A DNA stretch of 64,000 nt, taken from positions 1 through 64,000 of the forward strand of contig NZ_FQVN01000002.1 in the NCBI RefSeq assembly GCF_900129375.1. The letters run 5' to 3'. The DNA is from Streptoalloteichus hindustanus. GTDB lineage: Bacteria > Actinomycetota > Actinomycetes > Mycobacteriales > Pseudonocardiaceae. The first letter of the stretch is position 1; every line of letters starts with the position of its first letter. Positions 18,331 through 27,730 of the stretch are shown piece by piece. The notes below the pieces were generated by a model, which was not told the origin of the DNA, did not search any database, and worked only from the letters and a program-made list of their open reading frames with translations. The translations under genes were made by a program, and so were the position numbers.

Positions 18331-18522
18331 GTGGCGGCGAAACGGGGTATGGGCACGTTGTTGTCCATCCTGGTTTTCTGTGGCCTGACGCTGGTGCTGT
18401 TGCAGCTCGTGGGTTTCGCTGGGAGCGTGGGCGCCGTCGAGCTGCTGTTGATCCTGCTGGTGGCGGGCTTTCTCACCGTGGTCGTCAACCGCGGGGTCGC
18501 CAGGAGAAGGTCCTCCACCTGA
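18331..18522 (+). CDS. Small two-helix membrane protein
   Basis: 63 aa from GTG 18331 (GGGGGA upstream). Two hydrophobic helices (TLLSILVFCGLTLVLLQLVG and VELLLILLVAGFLTVVVN) are followed by a basic tail. Unknown function. Its position right after lepB suggests co-transcription. Confidence 0.6.
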   Translation: MAAKRGMGTLLSILVFCGLTLVLLQLVGFAGSVGAVELLLILLVAGFLTVVVNRGVARRRSST

Positions 18523-18821
18523 CCGGCCGGCGTGGACGCCGCCCCGAGCGGAAGTGTTCCCGGAAAGCCCGCCGCGGCCGTTGTCCCCGGCCACTTCCTT
18601 GACGTCGCAACGTCGAGCGGGAGCGGATCACCCCGGCGGGACGCCAGAACCCGGGGGATCGCGACCGAAACCGGAGTGGACCGCCCCACTGGCGGATTCC
18701 GCCGATTCCCCGGGCAGGGTAGGAAGAACGGGTAGAGGACCCGCCCCTGAAGGGCGGGCGCGGCAGGTCGTGCCGGACCGCCGCACCGGCTCGACCGTCC
18801 ACTGTGGATCGGGGGTGTGCC
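18523..18821. other. Intergenic, about 300 nt
   Basis: No gene supported. It contains a small hairpin (CCCGCCC at 18740-18746 pairing with 18752-18758) that may end the lepB transcript. One exact copy of the dispersed motif TCCACTGTGGA sits at 18798-18808, just before the amidase start. Confidence 0.5.
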
Positions 18822-19550
18822 GTGTCCTTCCTGACCCGCGCCGGCTGGGGCGCTGACGAGTCGTTACGGTTCGACGCCGACGGCAAGGAGGTCTGGCCGA
18901 GGGAGTTCTCACCGGTGCAGGCGTTGACCGTGCACCACACGGCCACACCGGTCGACAACGACCCGCGCGTGACCGTCCGCGCCGTCTACCGCTACCACAC
19001 CGCGGAACGCGGGTGGGGCGACATCGGGTACCACCTCCTCATCGACCCGCTCGGCACGATCTACGAGGGCCGGCACTCCGGGGGAGACCTGCTCCCGGTC
19101 CTCGAACGGCTCCCGCTCAACGGCACGGCCCGTGCGGTGACGGCGGGACACGTCAGCGGGTGCAATCCCGGCAACATCGGGATCTGCCTGCTCGGCACCT
19201 TCACCACGGAGGGACCGACGATTCACGCGCGCCGCAGCCTGGCGCTCACCCTCGCGCTGCTCTGCCGCGCCTGCGGGCTCGACCCCCTCGGCGTGATCGA
19301 GTACCGCAACCCGGACAGCGGGTTGACCAAGGCCGTGCACACGGTCTCCCGGCACCGGGACTGGTTGGCCACGGAGTGCCCGGGCGACGCCTTCTCCGCG
19401 CAGTTCGACCAGGTCCGCAGGGATGTCGCCGAGCTCATGGGCCTGCGCGAGGCGCCGAAGGGGCCGCGGGTCGTCCGGCACGGCTCAGGACGCCGCGAGG
19501 GCGGGAACGAGGGCCGCGGTGGCCGCGTTGACGGCGGCGACAGCCGCTGA
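18822..19550 (+). CDS. N-acetylmuramoyl-L-alanine amidase (PGRP/amidase_2 type)
   Basis: 242 aa. The start SFLTRAGWGADESL is the usual entry to the PGRP fold. LTVHHTATPVD carries the first zinc His, GWGDIGYHLLIDPLGTIYEGRH and HVSGCNPGNIGICLLGTF are core motifs, and SRHRDW plus ATECPGD supply the remaining His/Cys zinc ligands. It has no signal peptide, so secretion, if any, is unconventional. GTG 18822 (GGGGG upstream) is preferred over GTG 18804. Its last 66 nt overlap the 3' end of the convergent hydrolase gene. Confidence 0.9.
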   Translation: MSFLTRAGWGADESLRFDADGKEVWPREFSPVQALTVHHTATPVDNDPRVTVRAVYRYHTAERGWGDIGYHLLIDPLGTIYEGRHSGGDLLPVLERLPLNGTARAVTAGHVSGCNPGNIGICLLGTFTTEGPTIHARRSLALTLALLCRACGLDPLGVIEYRNPDSGLTKAVHTVSRHRDWLATECPGDAFSAQFDQVRRDVAELMGLREAPKGPRVVRHGSGRREGGNEGRGGRVDGGDSR

Positions 19551-20546
19551 CCACCGCCCGGCGGTGGGGTGCTCGCTGAGCACGGCCACGACGAAGCGGT
19601 TGTTCGCGCCGACCACCCCGGTGGTGTGCAGCGAGTAGCCGGGAAGGCAGCACGCCCAGCCCTGCTTCACCACCCAGTGCTGTCCGCGCGCGACGGTGGG
19701 AATGCCGAACGCCTGGTCGAAGCCGTCGGCGGCGGAAGGCGCGAACGCACCGAGTGCGTCCAGAACGAGCGCGCGGTGCGCCGGCGGCGCGCGCTCCAGC
19801 AGGTAGCGGTAGAGGGCGACCATGTCGGCGGCCGTGGTGCGGGTGTCGCCCCACATGGTCGGATCGGCGGGCGGGGTGGTGCCGCGCAGCCCCACCAGCT
19901 CGCTCATCCGGTCCACGATCTCCGGTCCACCGTTGGTCGACCAGAGCTCGTCGGCGACGCTGTCGTCGCTGACCGCGAGCATGCGCCCGAGCCGGTAGCG
20001 GCGCGCGGCGTCGGGCGGTCCGTGGGTGTGCAGCCAGTCCACCGCCAGCAGCAGCTTCACCAGTGACTGGCTGGCGAACTGCTGCTCGGGTTCCCACTCG
20101 ACGACGGTGCGGCCGCTGTCGCGGTCCAGGACCTGGATGCCCAGCCGGGCCGAGGGAGCGGCCTCCCGCGCGGCGACCGCGAGTTCGGGACGGACGGGGT
20201 CGGGCGGGAGCGGCCCGAGCGGGACCAGCGGGACGACGAACCGACCGGGCAGGGCCGTCGGGTCCGCGGGGAGCAACGGGTCCAGCGCGGCGAGCGAGAC
20301 GGGAGACCGGGTCGGCGCGACGAAGGGCGGAAGCGGAGTCGGGGGGAACCGGGACGCGGGCGACCGCCGGTAGCGCATCGGCCGCGCGGGCGGCGCTGGC
20401 CGTGGCGAGCTCTCGGAGGGTGGAGTGGTCGCCGACAGCGCGGCGGTGTGCCTGGATGACGACGCGGCCGGCATGGCCAGTGACGAGCTGGCCACGAGCA
20501 CGAGTGTGGCCACCGTGCTCAGGAGGGCGCGCCGCGGGCCCGGCAT
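19485..20546 (-). CDS. Secreted serine hydrolase of the class A beta-lactamase fold
   Basis: 353 aa. Signal peptide MPGPRRALLSTVATLVLVAS, then a long Pro/Ala/Ser-rich linker to about residue 115. The catalytic region has SxxK in SQSLVK (Ser161, Lys164), VSDDSVAD in the SDN position and VVKQGW in the KTG position. These suit a penicillin-recognising or esterase-like enzyme rather than an efficient beta-lactamase. ATG 20546 with GGGAGG upstream is chosen because it gives the signal peptide. It is convergent with the amidase, suggesting a cell-wall theme. Confidence 0.85.
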   Translation of the reverse strand: MPGPRRALLSTVATLVLVASSSLAMPAASSSRHTAALSATTPPSESSPRPAPPARPMRYRRSPASRFPPTPLPPFVAPTRSPVSLAALDPLLPADPTALPGRFVVPLVPLGPLPPDPVRPELAVAAREAAPSARLGIQVLDRDSGRTVVEWEPEQQFASQSLVKLLLAVDWLHTHGPPDAARRYRLGRMLAVSDDSVADELWSTNGGPEIVDRMSELVGLRGTTPPADPTMWGDTRTTAADMVALYRYLLERAPPAHRALVLDALGAFAPSAADGFDQAFGIPTVARGQHWVVKQGWACCLPGYSLHTTGVVGANNRFVVAVLSEHPTAGRWSAAVAAVNAATAALVPALAAS

Positions 20547-20923
20547 CGCGGTCACACCTCCCTGCTGCGCCCGGAGTCCGGGGCTCGACCGTGGGGTGGG
20601 GGCGTCCGGGACGGTCGCGTGTCGGGTCGCCCTGAACCAGGGTGACCAGTGCGCGCGTCGAGCGCGTGGCGAAGCCTCGATAACCACTGGTGCGGTGCTG
20701 TTCACGAAGAGTGACAGGGTGGGCAAAGCGGCAGCATTTGCCACGCGTGCGAGTGGGTGAATGACACACCCGTGGGTGGCACGAGTTGAAGCAGGGGCCG
20801 GGGCGCGCGTTGCCTTTCCAACCGTTGACCGGCAACACACACCCAGGGAAGGCCGCCGATGTTCCGCCCGAGAGAGAAGACGACCGCGAGCCGGGGACCG
20901 TCGGGTCCGGTGGAGGCGCTCGG
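20547..20923. other. Divergent promoter region of the PKS
   Basis: 377 nt with no supported gene. Divergent promoters for the serine hydrolase and the PKS operon should lie here. I see no confident -35/-10 pair or operator, only the RBS GGTGGAGG before GTG 20924. Confidence 0.4.
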
Positions 20924-22192
20924 GTGACCCGCCTTCAGGTGGCCGTGACCGGGCTCGGCGTCGTCGCCCCTGGCGGTGTCGGCGTCAAGGAGTTCTGGGA
21001 GCTGCTCACCGCGGGCCGCACCGCGACCAGGGCCATCACCCGGTTCGACGCGTCCGGCTACCGCTCGCGCATCGCCGCCGAGTGCGACTTCGACCCGGCG
21101 CAGCACCACCTGTCACCGCAACAGGTCCGGCGCATGGACCGGTGCGCGCAGTTCGCGGTCGTCGCCGCCAACGAGGCGCTCGCCGACAGCGGTGTGCTGG
21201 GGGAGTCGCCGCCGGAGCGCGTCGGCGTGAGCATCGGCAGCGCCGTCGGCGCCACGATCAGCCTGGAGCGGGAGTACGTCGTGCTCAGCGACGGCGGCGC
21301 GCGCTGGGAGGTCGACCCGCGTTACGCCATCCCGCACCTGTACCACCACCTCGTCCCCAGTTCGGTCGCCGCCGAGGTCGCGTGGCTCGCGGGCGCCGAG
21401 GGACCGGTCGCGCTGGTGTCCACCGGCTGCACGGCCGGCCTCGACGCCGTCGGCCACGGCGCCCGCCTCGTGGCCGACGGGGAGGTGGACGTGATGGTGG
21501 CCGGCGCCTCGGAGGCGCCGATCTCCCCGATCACCGTCGCCTGTTTCGACGCGATCAAGGCGACCTCGCCGAACAACGACGACCCGGAGCACGCCTCCCG
21601 CCCGTTCGACGCGCTCCGCAACGGGTTCGTGCTGGGCGAGGGCGCCGCCGTGCTCGTGCTGGAGTCCATGACGCACGCCCGGCGTCGCGGTGCGCGCATC
21701 TACGCCACCGTCGACGGCTACGCGAACCGGTGCAACGCCTACCACATGACGGGGCTGCGGCCCGACGGCGTGGAGATGGCGGAGGCGATCCGGCTGGCCA
21801 TGGCCGAGGCCGGGATGCCGGCCGAGGAGGTCGACTACGTCAACGCGCACGGGTCGGGCACCAAGCAGAACGACCGGCACGAGACGGCGGCCTTCAAGCG
21901 CAGCCTGGGCGAGCACGCCTACCGGACGCCGGTCAGCTCGATCAAGTCCATGGTGGGCCACTCGCTCGGCGCGATCGGCTCGCTGGAGGTGGCCGCGTCG
22001 GTGCTGGCGATCCACCACGACGTGGTCCCCCCGACGGCGAACCTGCACAACCCCGACCCGGAGTGCGACCTGGACTACGTGCCGCTGGTGGCCAGGGAGC
22101 GCCGGGTCGACGCGGTGCTGTCGGTGGGCAGCGGGTTCGGCGGCTTCCAGACCGCGATGGTCCTGCGCGGACCGGCAGGGAGTGGCCGATGA
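20924..22192 (+). CDS. Type II PKS ketosynthase alpha (KS-alpha)
   Basis: 422 aa. The active-site Cys169 lies in [15 protein letters not shown]. The catalytic His residues are in [12 protein letters not shown] and [17 protein letters not shown]. It condenses malonyl units on the ACP to build an aromatic polyketide, as a heterodimer with the next gene product. GTG 20924, with GGAGG 8 nt upstream, starts the protein right at VTGLGVV; the upstream in-frame ATG gives a non-conserved leader. Its stop overlaps the CLF start (ATGA). The gene set resembles whiE-type spore pigment clusters, an inference from gene content. Confidence 0.96.
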   Translation: MTRLQVAVTGLGVVAPGGVGVKEFWELLTAGRTATRAITRFDASGYRSRIAAECDFDPAQHHLSPQQVRRMDRCAQFAVVAANEALADSGVLGESPPERVGVSIGSAVGATISLEREYVVLSDGGARWEVDPRYAIPHLYHHLVPSSVAAEVAWLAGAEGPVALVSTGCTAGLDAVGHGARLVADGEVDVMVAGASEAPISPITVACFDAIKATSPNNDDPEHASRPFDALRNGFVLGEGAAVLVLESMTHARRRGARIYATVDGYANRCNAYHMTGLRPDGVEMAEAIRLAMAEAGMPAEEVDYVNAHGSGTKQNDRHETAAFKRSLGEHAYRTPVSSIKSMVGHSLGAIGSLEVAASVLAIHHDVVPPTANLHNPDPECDLDYVPLVARERRVDAVLSVGSGFGGFQTAMVLRGPAGSGR

Positions 22193-23442
22193 CCAGCGTC
22201 GCGACGGCGGTCCCGGCGACCGCGCGGAGGACGGGGGACGCCAGGAACGCCGCCGTGGTCACCGGGATGTCCGCCGTCACCGCGATCGGCGTCGGGCTGG
22301 AGGAGTACTGGCGCAACCTGCTCGCCGGCGCCTGCGGCATCCGCCCCATCACGCGCTTCGACACCACGGGCTACCCCCTGCGCGTCGCCGGCGAGATCCC
22401 GGACTTCGACAGCGCGCGGGTGCCCAGCCGGCTGGTGGTGCAGACCGACCGGTGGACGCACTTCGGCCTCCTGGCCGGCGAGCTCGCGTTGGCCCACGCG
22501 GGCGTCGACCCGGCGGAACTGCCCGAGTACGAGCTGTCCGTGCACACCGCGAGCGGCTCCGGCGGCAACGAGTTCGGTCAGCGGGAGCTCCAGGCGCTGT
22601 GGGCCGAGGGCCCGAGCAGGGTCGGGGTCTACCAGTCCATCGCGTGGTTCTACGCGGCCACCACCGGTCAGCTTTCCATCCGGCACGGCATGAAGGGCTG
22701 GTCCGGGGTGCTCGTCGCGGAGCAGGCCGGCGGGCTCGACGTGGTGGCCCAGGCGCGGCGGTCGCTGGCCCAGGGGTCGGCGGTCGTGCTCACCGGGGCG
22801 ACCGAGGCCGCGCTGAACCCCGCCGCCTTCACCTCGCAGATCGCCGGCGGGATGCTCAGCCCGGTCGGCGAGTACCTGCCGTTCGACGAGGCGGCCGGCG
22901 GGTACCTGCCGGGCGAGGGCGGCGCGATGTTCGTCGTCGAGCCGGCGGAGCGCGCGGTGGCCCGGGCGGCGCGGCCCTACGGCGTCGTCGCGGGGCACGC
23001 GGCGACCTTCGACCCCGCGCCGGGGCGGGGACGGCCTCCCGGCCTGCGCCGCGCCGTCGAGACGGCGTTGGCCGACGCGGGAGTCGCACCGTCCGATGTG
23101 GACGTCGTCTTCGCCGACGCGCACGGGCACCCCTCGGCCGACGCCGCCGAGGCGCGCGTGCTGACCGAGGTGTTCGGCCCGCGCGGCGTGCCCGTCACGA
23201 CCACCAAGGCGGCCACCGGGCGGCTGGTCGCGGGCAGCGCCGCGCTGGACGTGGTCACCGCCCTGCTGGCCATGCGGGACGGCGTCATCCCGCCGATGGT
23301 CAACGTGCGCCGCCCGGCGTTCGAGATCGACCTCGTCCTCGGGCGACCGCGTCCCGCCGCGCTCCGGACGGCGCTGGTGCTCGCCAGGGGCTACCCCGGA
23401 TTCAACGCCGCCCTCGTGCTGCGGGCGGCCGCACAGAACTGA
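22189..23442 (+). CDS. Type II PKS chain-length factor (KS-beta)
   Basis: 417 aa. The ketosynthase fold has the diagnostic Cys-to-Gln change: Gln179 in [12 protein letters not shown]. Other KS motifs are present ([40 protein letters not shown]). The second His motif is altered, as expected for a CLF. It sets chain length together with KS-alpha. ATG 22189 overlaps the KS-alpha stop. The C-terminus [10 protein letters not shown] is typical. Confidence 0.96.
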   Translation: MTSVATAVPATARRTGDARNAAVVTGMSAVTAIGVGLEEYWRNLLAGACGIRPITRFDTTGYPLRVAGEIPDFDSARVPSRLVVQTDRWTHFGLLAGELALAHAGVDPAELPEYELSVHTASGSGGNEFGQRELQALWAEGPSRVGVYQSIAWFYAATTGQLSIRHGMKGWSGVLVAEQAGGLDVVAQARRSLAQGSAVVLTGATEAALNPAAFTSQIAGGMLSPVGEYLPFDEAAGGYLPGEGGAMFVVEPAERAVARAARPYGVVAGHAATFDPAPGRGRPPGLRRAVETALADAGVAPSDVDVVFADAHGHPSADAAEARVLTEVFGPRGVPVTTTKAATGRLVAGSAALDVVTALLAMRDGVIPPMVNVRRPAFEIDLVLGRPRPAALRTALVLARGYPGFNAALVLRAAAQN

Positions 23443-23459
23443 ACGACGAGAGGAAAGGC

Positions 23460-23726
23460 ATGCAGCCCACCGAGTTCACCCTGACGGACCTGGTCGAGAT
23501 CATGCGGTCCTGCGCGGGTGTCGATGAGGGCGTCGACCTGGCAGGGGACATCGGCGACACGCCGTTCGTCGAGCTGGGCTACGACTCACTGGCGGTCCTC
23601 GCGTTCCAGGCCAGGATCCAGGAACGGACGGGGGTGCCGATGCCCGACGACACCGTCACGCACATGCCGACGCCCAACGCGGCCGTCGAGTTCGTCAACC
23701 GGCAGATCCAGGCGGGGGTGCGTTGA
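23460..23726 (+). CDS. Type II PKS acyl carrier protein
   Basis: 88 aa, normal ACP length. The phosphopantetheine site is Ser43 in ELGYDSLAVLA. It is 17 nt downstream of the CLF with RBS AGAGGAAAGG. It carries the growing polyketide between KS-alpha/CLF and the cyclase. Confidence 0.95.
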   Translation: MQPTEFTLTDLVEIMRSCAGVDEGVDLAGDIGDTPFVELGYDSLAVLAFQARIQERTGVPMPDDTVTHMPTPNAAVEFVNRQIQAGVR

Positions 23727-23728
23727 GA

Positions 23729-24193
23729 ATGGCCGCTCACACCGACAACAGCATCGTCATCGAGGCGCCCTTCGACCTGGTCTGGGACTGGACCAACGAC
23801 GTCGAGGACTGGCCGAACCTGTTCACCGAGTACTCCGGGGCCGAGGTGCTGGAGCGCGACGGCGACACGATCCGGTTCCGCCTGACCATGCACCCGCTGC
23901 CCAACGGCGAGGTGTGGACCTGGATCTCCGAGCGCACGATGGACAAGGCGAACCGCACGGTGACGGCGCGGCGCATCGAGCTCGGCTGGTTCGAGTACAT
24001 GCGGCTGCACTGGACCTACGAGGACGTCCCCGGTGGCGTGAAGATGCGGTGGCAGCAGGACTTCACGATGCGCTCGGACGCGCCGTGGCCGGACGACGCC
24101 GTGGCCGAGAAGATCAACAGCAGTTCGAAGGTGCAGATGGCGCACATCAAGCAGCGGCTTGAGCAGCGGTACGCCGCCCTCGCCGTCTCCTGA
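23729..24193 (+). CDS. Aromatase/cyclase (SRPBCC fold, WhiE-ORFVI/TcmN-like)
   Basis: 154 aa. NSIVIEAPFDLVWDWTNDVEDWPNLF in part is the typical start of mono-domain polyketide cyclases; RTMDKANRTVTARRIE and MRLHWTYEDVPGGVKMRW follow. It should direct first-ring cyclisation of the nascent poly-beta-ketone. The start is ATG 23729, 2 nt after the ACP stop; a TTG 6 nt earlier is possible but less likely. It ends the four-gene minimal PKS operon, followed by a strong terminator. Confidence 0.92.
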   Translation: MAAHTDNSIVIEAPFDLVWDWTNDVEDWPNLFTEYSGAEVLERDGDTIRFRLTMHPLPNGEVWTWISERTMDKANRTVTARRIELGWFEYMRLHWTYEDVPGGVKMRWQQDFTMRSDAPWPDDAVAEKINSSSKVQMAHIKQRLEQRYAALAVS

Positions 24194-24214
24194 CCCGACG
24201 TCATCCCTCCCGAG

Positions 24215-24250
24215 GGCCACGCCGGCGGGCTCCGTCCCGCCGGCGTGGCC
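24215..24250. terminator. Bidirectional terminator after the PKS
   Basis: Perfect 15-bp stem GGCCACGCCGGCGGG (24215-24229) with 24236-24250 and loop CTCCGT, between the convergent cyclase and lipoprotein genes. Confidence 0.85.
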
Positions 24251-24259
24251 CGTTTCCGG

Positions 24260-24739
24260 TCAGGGCTGGGCGTGGACGCTCCGGTCGCCGTCCCGGCAGG
24301 TGGTGCGGCCGGGGGTGGCCGAGCCCATCGAGGCGGTGGCGCACTCCCAGCCCTCGACCGTCAGGAAGCCGCCGGAGCCCTCGGCCATCGTCGGCGCGTC
24401 CCGGAAGTAGGCGGCCAGGACCCGCAGCGCGTCGGCGCACGGGACCGGGCCGCCGGGCCCGGCGTCGGCGTGGACCGCGGCCTTCCCGCCGGTGGCGGGG
24501 ACGGGCACGTCCCCGCAGGCGACCGGCCCGGCCGACTGGGCGCTCGACGACGACGCCGCGGACGGCGCCCCGGACGGTGTTTCGGTCGGCGCGGTTGACG
24601 AGGCGCGCTGCCCGCCGGTCTCGACGGCCGGCGGACTGCTCCGGGACGGGGGCGCGACCCCGGTCTGGTCATGGCAGGCCCCGAGAACCGGGCCGAGGGT
24701 GATCACGATCAGGGCGGTCGCGAGGCCAACGCGTCGCAC
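24260..24739 (-). CDS. Small secreted lipoprotein, unknown function
   Basis: 159 aa. Lipoprotein signal MRRVGLATALIVITLGPVLGAC with Cys in the lipobox, then a Ser/Thr/Ala/Pro-rich linker (about residues 25-70). A small C-terminal domain follows with Cys residues that could form disulphides (VACGDVPVP, VPCADALRVLAAYFRDAP, WECATA, TTCRDGD). GTG 24739 is preceded by GGGGAGA. No family recognised. Confidence 0.75.
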   Translation of the reverse strand: MRRVGLATALIVITLGPVLGACHDQTGVAPPSRSSPPAVETGGQRASSTAPTETPSGAPSAASSSSAQSAGPVACGDVPVPATGGKAAVHADAGPGGPVPCADALRVLAAYFRDAPTMAEGSGGFLTVEGWECATASMGSATPGRTTCRDGDRSVHAQP

Positions 24740-24995
24740 GGTGTCTCCCCTTCGGTGCTACTCGACGCCGACGTGCGGCGACGCGCACCGACCCGGCTGA
24801 ACTCCCCGGCACTGTACGAGGGGCGCCGGTTTCCGACGGGGTGGGAGATCGGGTGATGCGAGGTCCGTCGGCGGGGTGACCCGCGCACCCCACACGGGTG
24901 ATCTGCGAGTTCCTTCTCGGCCGATGCCGCTCGGGCTGTCGGTGTTCCCGCCCACGCTCCCCTCGCGACCAGATCACCGATCCCGGGAGGTTCAC

Positions 24996-27524
24996 GTGAG
25001 CGGGCGGGGTAGGACGGACAGGACCGACAGGACCGACAGGGCCGATACCGAAGCGGACGTCGGGGCCCGTCGCGCGCGTTGGCGGTGGTGGCGACGAACA
25101 CCGCTGCCGGAGCCCGGGTTGTCGCCGACCGAGCGGTTGGCCACCCCGCACTGGCGGGCCCACGACGACGCGGTCTCCCAGGCGGGTCTCTGGGAGATGG
25201 CGAAGGGGCTGCCCGCCGCGGTGCGGGTGGTGCTCCGGCTGGCGTGGCGGGCCAGCCCGGTCGCGCTCGGCACGGCCTTCGCGCTGGAACTGGTCTCCGG
25301 CGGGCTGGCCGCCTGCGGGCTGCTGGCGACCGCCAACGCGCTCACCACGTTGCTCGCGGCCGGCCCCACCCCGGAGCGGCTGGCGGCGGCGCTGCCGGTG
25401 ATCGCGTTGGTGGTGGCCGTGTACGGGGCGCGGGGGCTCGCCGACGCCGGCGTCTCGGCCGCCACCGCCCGGCTCTCCCCCAGCGTGCGCCGGGTGGCCG
25501 AGGACGCGTTGGTCGAGGCCAGCTCGCACGTCGAGCTGGCGGCGTTCGACGAGTCCGACTTCCACGACGCCATGGAGCGGGCCAGGGACCGCGGCGTCCT
25601 GAACGTGCACGGGGCGACCGACCGCATGGTGACGATGGTCGGGGCGGTGATCTCGCTGGTGGCTGCGGCCGGCGCGCTGGCGGTGCTGCACCCGCTCCTG
25701 CTCCCGGTGCTGCTGCTGTCCGTGGTGCCGGAGGCGTGGGCGGCCCTGCGGGTCGCGCGGCTGGCCTACGACCTCGTCCGGCGCACGATCGAACTCAACC
25801 GTCGACTGTGGATGATCAGCGACCTGATGGTCGACCGGGACCCGGCGGCCGAGGTCAGGGCGTTCACCGCGCAGTCGTTCCTGCTCGCCGAGTACCGGCG
25901 GTTGGCGACGGCGCTGGAGTCCCAGCAGATCCGGCTCGGCCTGCGGCAGGCGCGGGTGCGGGTGACCGGGCGCGCGCTGTCCGGGCTGGGGACCGGGGCC
26001 GCCTACGCGACGCTCGGCTGGTTGCTGTTCGCGGGGCTGACCCCGCTGGCCGTCGCCGGCACCGCCGTCCTCGCGATCCGCACCGGGCGGAGCTCCCTGA
26101 CCCAGGTCGTGCTGGCCGTGAACCGGCTCTACGAGCAGGGCCTGTACATCGCCGACTACCGGGCCTTCCTGGACAGCGCCGCGGAGCGGACCCGGCCGGT
26201 GACCGGGCGACGCGCTCCCCGCGACCCCGAGCTGATCGAGGTGCGGGACGTGGAGTTCGGTTACCCGGGCGCGGAGCGGCCGGCGTTGACCGGGGTCAGC
26301 ATGACCGTCCGGCGGGGCGAGGTGGTCGCGTTGGTGGGGGAGAACGGGTCGGGCAAGAGCACCCTGGCCAAGGTGCTCGCCGGGCTCTACCTCCCCGCGG
26401 CGGGCCGGGTGGCCTGGGACGGCGTGGACCTCGCCGCCGTGGACGGCGACTCGGTGGCCGACCGGGTCGGCGTGGTGATGCAGACCCCGACCCACTGGCC
26501 GCTCACCGTGCGCGAGAACGTCCGGCTGGGCCGGCCGACCCGGGTCGACCCGGACGGGCGCGTGCTGGCCGGCGTGGCGCGGGACTCGGGGGTGGACGCG
26601 GTGGTCGCCGAGCTCCCCCTGGGTTGGGACACGTTGCTGTCGAAGAAGTTCCGGGAGGGCAGGGACCTGTCCGGCGGGCAGTGGCAGCGGATCAGCGTCG
26701 GCCGCGCCCTGTACCGGGACGCTCCGCTGATCATCTGTGACGAGCCGACCGCGGCGCTGGACGCCAGGGCCGAGGCCGCGGTCTACGACTCGTTACGCCG
26801 GCTGGGCCAGGGGCGGACCGTCGTGCTCATCACCCACCGGCTGGCCAGCGTCCGGCAGGCCGACCAGATCGTGGTGTTGCACCAGGGCCGGATCGTCGAG
26901 CGCGGGGACCACGAGCACCTGATGGCGCTGGGCGGCCACTACGCGGAGATGTACTCCCTCCAGGCGCGGGCCTACCAGGACGAACGACCCACCATGGCTG
27001 ACGGGGCCGACCGGGAGGACGGTGGTGGCGGTCTCCATCGGGAGTCCATTGTGGACATTCATCTGGTCCTGCGTCGGTCGGACGGCAGCGTGCTGCTGAC
27101 CCGTCCAGCGCGGGCCGGGGCGGAGGACGGCATGTGGCAACTGCCCTCGACCCAGTTGGTGCTCGGGGAGTCGGAGATCGACCGGGTGGTCCAGGCCGTT
27201 CGGGAGGAGATCGGGGTCGAGGTCGATCCTGCCGACCTGGAGTTCCGGCACGTGACGCACCACCAGTCCGGCGCGCGGGACGGCCGCCTCGTCTTCTTCT
27301 TCCACGCCACGCGGTGGCGGGGTGAGCCGGCGTTCCGCAGGCCCGACCGGTGTGCGGAACTGGGCTGGTTTCCGGTGCACGACCTGCCCGCGAACACAGT
27401 CGACTACCCGGCGCGGGTGCTGCGACACCGGGATCGTGAGCTGCCGTTCGACGTCTGCTCACCGCGAACGCCCACCGAGGTCGGGGAGACGCGGACACGC
27501 GTGGACGGCGGACGGACGACATGA
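24996..27524 (+). CDS. ABC exporter half-transporter fused to a degenerate Nudix domain
   Basis: 842 aa. The transmembrane region spans about residues 65-390 (for example VALGTAFALELVSGGLAACG, LPVIALVVAVYG). In the ATP-binding domain, Walker A is GENGSGKST near residue 450, the signature LSGGQWQR near 560, Walker B LIICDEPTAALD, and the H-loop is in LITHRLAS. From about residue 685 a Nudix fold is fused in frame (DIHLVLRRSDGSVLLTRPAR, WQLPST, GESEIDRVVQAVREEIGVEV, LGWFPVHDLP). In the Nudix box the usual GG is ST and the RE dipeptide is QA, while the EE pair is kept, so hydrolysis is doubtful. GTG 24996 has GGGAGG 5 nt upstream. Early residues contain a TDR repeat. Confidence 0.9.
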   Translation: MSGRGRTDRTDRTDRADTEADVGARRARWRWWRRTPLPEPGLSPTERLATPHWRAHDDAVSQAGLWEMAKGLPAAVRVVLRLAWRASPVALGTAFALELVSGGLAACGLLATANALTTLLAAGPTPERLAAALPVIALVVAVYGARGLADAGVSAATARLSPSVRRVAEDALVEASSHVELAAFDESDFHDAMERARDRGVLNVHGATDRMVTMVGAVISLVAAAGALAVLHPLLLPVLLLSVVPEAWAALRVARLAYDLVRRTIELNRRLWMISDLMVDRDPAAEVRAFTAQSFLLAEYRRLATALESQQIRLGLRQARVRVTGRALSGLGTGAAYATLGWLLFAGLTPLAVAGTAVLAIRTGRSSLTQVVLAVNRLYEQGLYIADYRAFLDSAAERTRPVTGRRAPRDPELIEVRDVEFGYPGAERPALTGVSMTVRRGEVVALVGENGSGKSTLAKVLAGLYLPAAGRVAWDGVDLAAVDGDSVADRVGVVMQTPTHWPLTVRENVRLGRPTRVDPDGRVLAGVARDSGVDAVVAELPLGWDTLLSKKFREGRDLSGGQWQRISVGRALYRDAPLIICDEPTAALDARAEAAVYDSLRRLGQGRTVVLITHRLASVRQADQIVVLHQGRIVERGDHEHLMALGGHYAEMYSLQARAYQDERPTMADGADREDGGGGLHRESIVDIHLVLRRSDGSVLLTRPARAGAEDGMWQLPSTQLVLGESEIDRVVQAVREEIGVEVDPADLEFRHVTHHQSGARDGRLVFFFHATRWRGEPAFRRPDRCAELGWFPVHDLPANTVDYPARVLRHRDRELPFDVCSPRTPTEVGETRTRVDGGRTT

Positions 27525-27730
27525 CCGAAGAGTGGGGAGGACGTTGTGTGCTGGACGGAGAACGCCGATCAGGAAATTGGTGGTGCTGGACGAAGCGTCG
27601 AGGGTGGCGGCCGGTCTAGCGTCGGCCCCAGGGGCTCGATGAGATGGCCGGGTGTCCGTTCTCGTTGTGCCGGGCACTTACGAGTCCACAGTGGACAGTG
27701 TTGGGTCGGGCTGGAGGAGGTGGTTCTCCG
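27525..27730. other. Intergenic, about 200 nt
   Basis: No gene supported. It contains an exact TCCACAGTGGA (27685-27695), one of the dispersed motifs, and the GGAGGAGG RBS of the next gene. Confidence 0.4.

Noticed and set aside
18485-18958. 157-codon minus-strand frame between lepB and the amidase
   Set aside because: Overlaps two plus-strand genes, and its Arg/Ser/Pro-rich sequence looks non-coding.
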